Positions 11,347-13,826 of a DNA stretch of 13,826 bases are shown in pieces. The notes below the pieces were generated by a model. That model ran no database searches, was not told where the DNA came from, and worked only from the letters and a program-made list of their open reading frames with translations. The stretch is from the NCBI GenBank assembly GCA_029858245.1, contig JAOUFL010000029.1, forward strand, positions 1 through 13,826, written 5' to 3'. This DNA is from Candidatus Zixiibacteriota bacterium. GTDB taxonomy: Bacteria > Zixibacteria > MSB-5A5 > RBG-16-43-9. The translations under genes were made by a program, and so were the position numbers. Within the stretch, counting starts at the first letter, position 1. Each line of letters opens with the position of its first letter.

Positions 11347-13826
11347 ATGGGAAAAAAGCTTATATTAGGTATAGACATAGGCTCGGTTTCGGTTAAAATC
11401 GTGCTCTTAACCGCAGTTGGGGAACTGGCTGAATTACCTCGACTTCTTCGCCAAAGCCCATCGGAAATCATACTTTTCCATTCCTATACCCGTAGCGAAG
11501 GACAGCCCTATAAAGTTCTATTAGAGAAACTTCAAAATCTGTTTCAGGATTTTGACTACAGGGAGATCACCGGAGTTGCTACTACCGGAACAGGGGGAAG
11601 GCTGGTAGCGGAGCTTTTAGGCGGGCAATTTATCAATGAGGTCATCTCTCAGGTTAAAGCTACTTCTTTTTTTCATCCTCAGGTAAGAACCATAATCGAG
11701 ATGGGAGGGGAGGATTCCAAGCTGCTTTTCCTGAAAGAAGACCACCGGAGCGGTTCAATTTTACTGGATGATTTTTCCATGAATTCCATCTGTGCAGCAG
11801 GTTCAGGCTCCTTTTTAGATCAGCAGGCTAAAAGGCTAAAGGTAAATATTGAAAATGAATTTGGAGAGCTTACCCTGAAATCTTTGAACCCGCCCCGTAT
11901 TGCGGGAAGATGTAGCGTCTTTGCTAAATCGGACATGATCCATCTCCAGCAGACAGCCACCCCGGATTATGATATCATAGCAGGACTTTGCTATGCTATG
12001 GCACGGAATTTCAAATCGAGCATTGCCCGGGGTAAGAAACTGGAAAAGAAAGTTTCATTTCAAGGGGGCGTAGCAGCCAATTCAGGAATGGTGAAAGCCT
12101 TTAAAGATATCTTTGAATTAAATGAGGATGAGTTTATTATCCCGGAATATTATGCACAGATGGGTGCAATTGGTGCTGCCCTGAGTCTTTTAGAAGGTGA
12201 AAAGGATAAAACAGCTTTCAAGGGATTAACCGGGCTTAGGGAATATCTTTCTTTTCCCGGGATAAGGAAAGGAAAGGAAAAGCTATATTTCAACTTCCCG
12301 GAGAGCAAATATTTCTCACAGACATTGGATTTTCAGGTGAAGGAAGGGGAAGAGACTACTGCCTTTTTAGGTATAGATGTAGGGTCCTTATCCACCAATG
12401 TTGTGGTTATAGATAAAAACAAGAATGTGCTCTCCAGGTGTTACCTCATGACAGAGGGAAGACCTATTGAAGCAGTAAGAAAAGGATTAGAGGAAGTAGG
12501 CAGGGAGGTAAGCGGAAGGGTCAGGATAGCAGGAGTGGGAACTACTGGCTCAGGCAGGTATCTGATTGGAGATTTTGTCGGTGCAGACATTGTCTATAAT
12601 GAGATAACCGCCCAGGCAAAAGCAGCTTTGGAATTCGACCCCCAGGTTGATACCATCTTCGAGATAGGCGGTCAGGATTCCAAATATATCAGTTTAGAGA
12701 ACGGCGTTATTGCTGACTTTGAGATGAACAAAGTCTGTGCTGCCGGTACAGGTTCGTTTTTACAGGAACAGGCTGAGAAGTTAAACATAAAAATAGAAGA
12801 GGAATTCGGAGAATTAGCCTTAAATGCGGATTGTCCGGTTAACTGCGGTGAAAGATGCACGGTCTTTATGGAATCGGATTTAAATGCCCATCAACAGGCT
12901 GGAGTACCCAGGGAAGACCTGGTGGCCGGCCTGGCTTATTCCATTGTTTATAATTATCTGAACAAAGTTGTGGGGAAAAAAAGGATCGGGAATAATATAT
13001 TCTTTCAGGGTGGTGTTGCCTGGAACAAAGGCGTGGTAGCTGCTTTTGAGAAGGTGCTGGGTAAAAAGGTCACTGTTCCTCCTCATCATGACGTTACCGG
13101 TGCCATAGGGGCGGCTATCCTGGCTCTGGAGAAAAACGTTTCGGGGAAGTCAAACTTCAAAGGATTCGACCTGTCGAGGAAAAATTACAGGTTAGAGAGT
13201 TTTGAATGCCAGGATTGTGCTAACCATTGCGAGATAAAAAAGGTTGTGGTGGAAGATGAAAATCCACTTTTCTACGGAAGCCGCTGCGAGAAGTATGACC
13301 TGGAGAAGAAAAGGGCGAAAAAACCTGAAATGCCGGACCTTTTTGAGGAGAGGGAAAAACTACTTTTCTCACTGCATCGCGAATTTTCTCCCTTGATTGC
13401 AAGAAAAGGCAAAATTGGTATACCCAGAACTCTTTACTTTTACGAGTTCTTCCCCTTCTGGGCAACCTTCTTCGGGAATTTAGGGTACGAGCCGGTTTTA
13501 TCAGACAGTACCAACAAAAGGATCATACGTAAAGGGGTAGAAGTGATTTTGGCAGAAACCTGTTACCCGATTAAGGTTGCTCACGGACATATTCAGAATC
13601 TGCTGGAGAAAAATATAGATTATATTCTTTTCCCCAGCCTGATTAATTTAAAAAAGGAGGAGATCAATACTGAAAGCTACTGCTGTCCTTATGTTCAGGC
13701 TCTTCCCTATATCCTTAAAACAGTCTATGATTTTAAAAATAAGAATATAAAGTTTCTATCAAGCCCTATTCATTTTCGAAGAAGTAAAGGCGCGTTACTA
13801 AAAGAGCTTGCCGAGCTTTGCAGAGG
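11347..13826 (+). CDS. Large BadF/BadG/HgdC-type ATPase (dehydratase/reductase activase), 3' end missing
   Basis: The frame is open for 826 codons to the window end. It holds two ASKHA-type ATPase modules. Module one has GIDIGSVSVK (8-17), ATTGTGG, GGEDSK, CAAGSGSF (Cys149) and GRCSVFAKSD (Cys189). Module two has GIDVGSLSTN (342-351), TTGSGR, GGQDSK (441-446), CAAGTGSF (Cys464) and ERCTVFMESD (Cys504). In 2-hydroxyacyl-CoA dehydratase activators such paired cysteines hold a [4Fe-4S] cluster between subunits; both pairs are 40 apart here, so one chain may form an internal dimer. Then come CQDCANHC (621-628) with Cys647, perhaps another cluster, and a DUF2229-like region from about 690 (KIGIPRTLYFYEFFPFW, AETCYPIKVAHGH, CCPYVQ). 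The family uses ATP to drive low-potential electron transfer; the target enzyme is not visible here. An in-frame TAG at 11335 limits the start; AAGAGG abuts the ATG with no spacer, which is unusual. Confidence 0.9.
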   Translation, partial: MGKKLILGIDIGSVSVKIVLLTAVGELAELPRLLRQSPSEIILFHSYTRSEGQPYKVLLEKLQNLFQDFDYREITGVATTGTGGRLVAELLGGQFINEVISQVKATSFFHPQVRTIIEMGGEDSKLLFLKEDHRSGSILLDDFSMNSICAAGSGSFLDQQAKRLKVNIENEFGELTLKSLNPPRIAGRCSVFAKSDMIHLQQTATPDYDIIAGLCYAMARNFKSSIARGKKLEKKVSFQGGVAANSGMVKAFKDIFELNEDEFIIPEYYAQMGAIGAALSLLEGEKDKTAFKGLTGLREYLSFPGIRKGKEKLYFNFPESKYFSQTLDFQVKEGEETTAFLGIDVGSLSTNVVVIDKNKNVLSRCYLMTEGRPIEAVRKGLEEVGREVSGRVRIAGVGTTGSGRYLIGDFVGADIVYNEITAQAKAALEFDPQVDTIFEIGGQDSKYISLENGVIADFEMNKVCAAGTGSFLQEQAEKLNIKIEEEFGELALNADCPVNCGERCTVFMESDLNAHQQAGVPREDLVAGLAYSIVYNYLNKVVGKKRIGNNIFFQGGVAWNKGVVAAFEKVLGKKVTVPPHHDVTGAIGAAILALEKNVSGKSNFKGFDLSRKNYRLESFECQDCANHCEIKKVVVEDENPLFYGSRCEKYDLEKKRAKKPEMPDLFEEREKLLFSLHREFSPLIARKGKIGIPRTLYFYEFFPFWATFFGNLGYEPVLSDSTNKRIIRKGVEVILAETCYPIKVAHGHIQNLLEKNIDYILFPSLINLKKEEINTESYCCPYVQALPYILKTVYDFKNKNIKFLSSPIHFRRSKGALLKELAELCR

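Overview
The window looks like a piece of a Gram-negative, probably anaerobic, uncultured bacterium, perhaps from the FCB-type candidate phyla such as Zixibacteria or WOR-3-like lineages. The lineage is an inference. It rests on a secreted peptidase ending in a dockerin-like repeat, a PorV/FadL-like outer-membrane barrel, several lipoproteins, a periplasmic octaheme cytochrome c, a tandem BadF/HgdC-type ATPase, and intergenic gaps full of palindromic repeats. Start signals are ordinary: GGAGG-type ribosome binding sites and TTGACA/TATAAT-like promoters.

Layout. Positions 1-1538 (+) hold the 3' part of an M14 zinc carboxypeptidase with Fn3-like, jelly-roll-like and dockerin modules. A convergent methionine-rich lipoprotein follows (1639-1959, -). 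A divergent promoter region then drives an octaheme, HAO-like cytochrome c (2193-3389, +) that has no redox partner beside it. Next is a lipoprotein combining an Ig-like, a VPS62-like and a possible aerolysin-like pore-forming region (3676-5238, +). A gap of about 480 bp (5239-5716) is a mosaic of palindromic repeats, one of which appears to be inserted into another. The gene at 5717-6775 (-) encodes a PurM/ThiL/HypE superfamily protein of unsettled function. Its leader carries a clear TPP riboswitch and an intrinsic terminator, so it is very probably a thiamin-responsive gene.

Positions 6990-7446 hold more repeats and a candidate structured RNA of about 115 nt (7307-7423). Its ends pair over 11 bp, a promoter-like sequence lies just upstream and a T-run just downstream; I cannot assign it to a known family. 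A leftward operon runs from 10912 to 7447. It encodes a large lipoprotein with a motif recurring about every 130 residues, an outer-membrane barrel whose start overlaps the lipoprotein stop by 11 nt, and a 55-residue basic protein. After a 434-bp AT-rich divergent gap with a near-consensus promoter, a large rightward gene (11347 to beyond the window end) encodes two BadF/HgdC-type ATPase modules followed by a cysteine cluster and a DUF2229-like region. This is the long form of the 2-hydroxyacyl-CoA dehydratase activator/benzoyl-CoA reductase ATPase family.

The genes do not form one pathway. They are mostly single transcription units for cell-envelope or periplasmic proteins. The points most worth following up are the TPP-controlled PurM-like gene, the unassigned structured RNA, the lipoprotein-barrel-small protein operon, and the VPS62-like lipoprotein.
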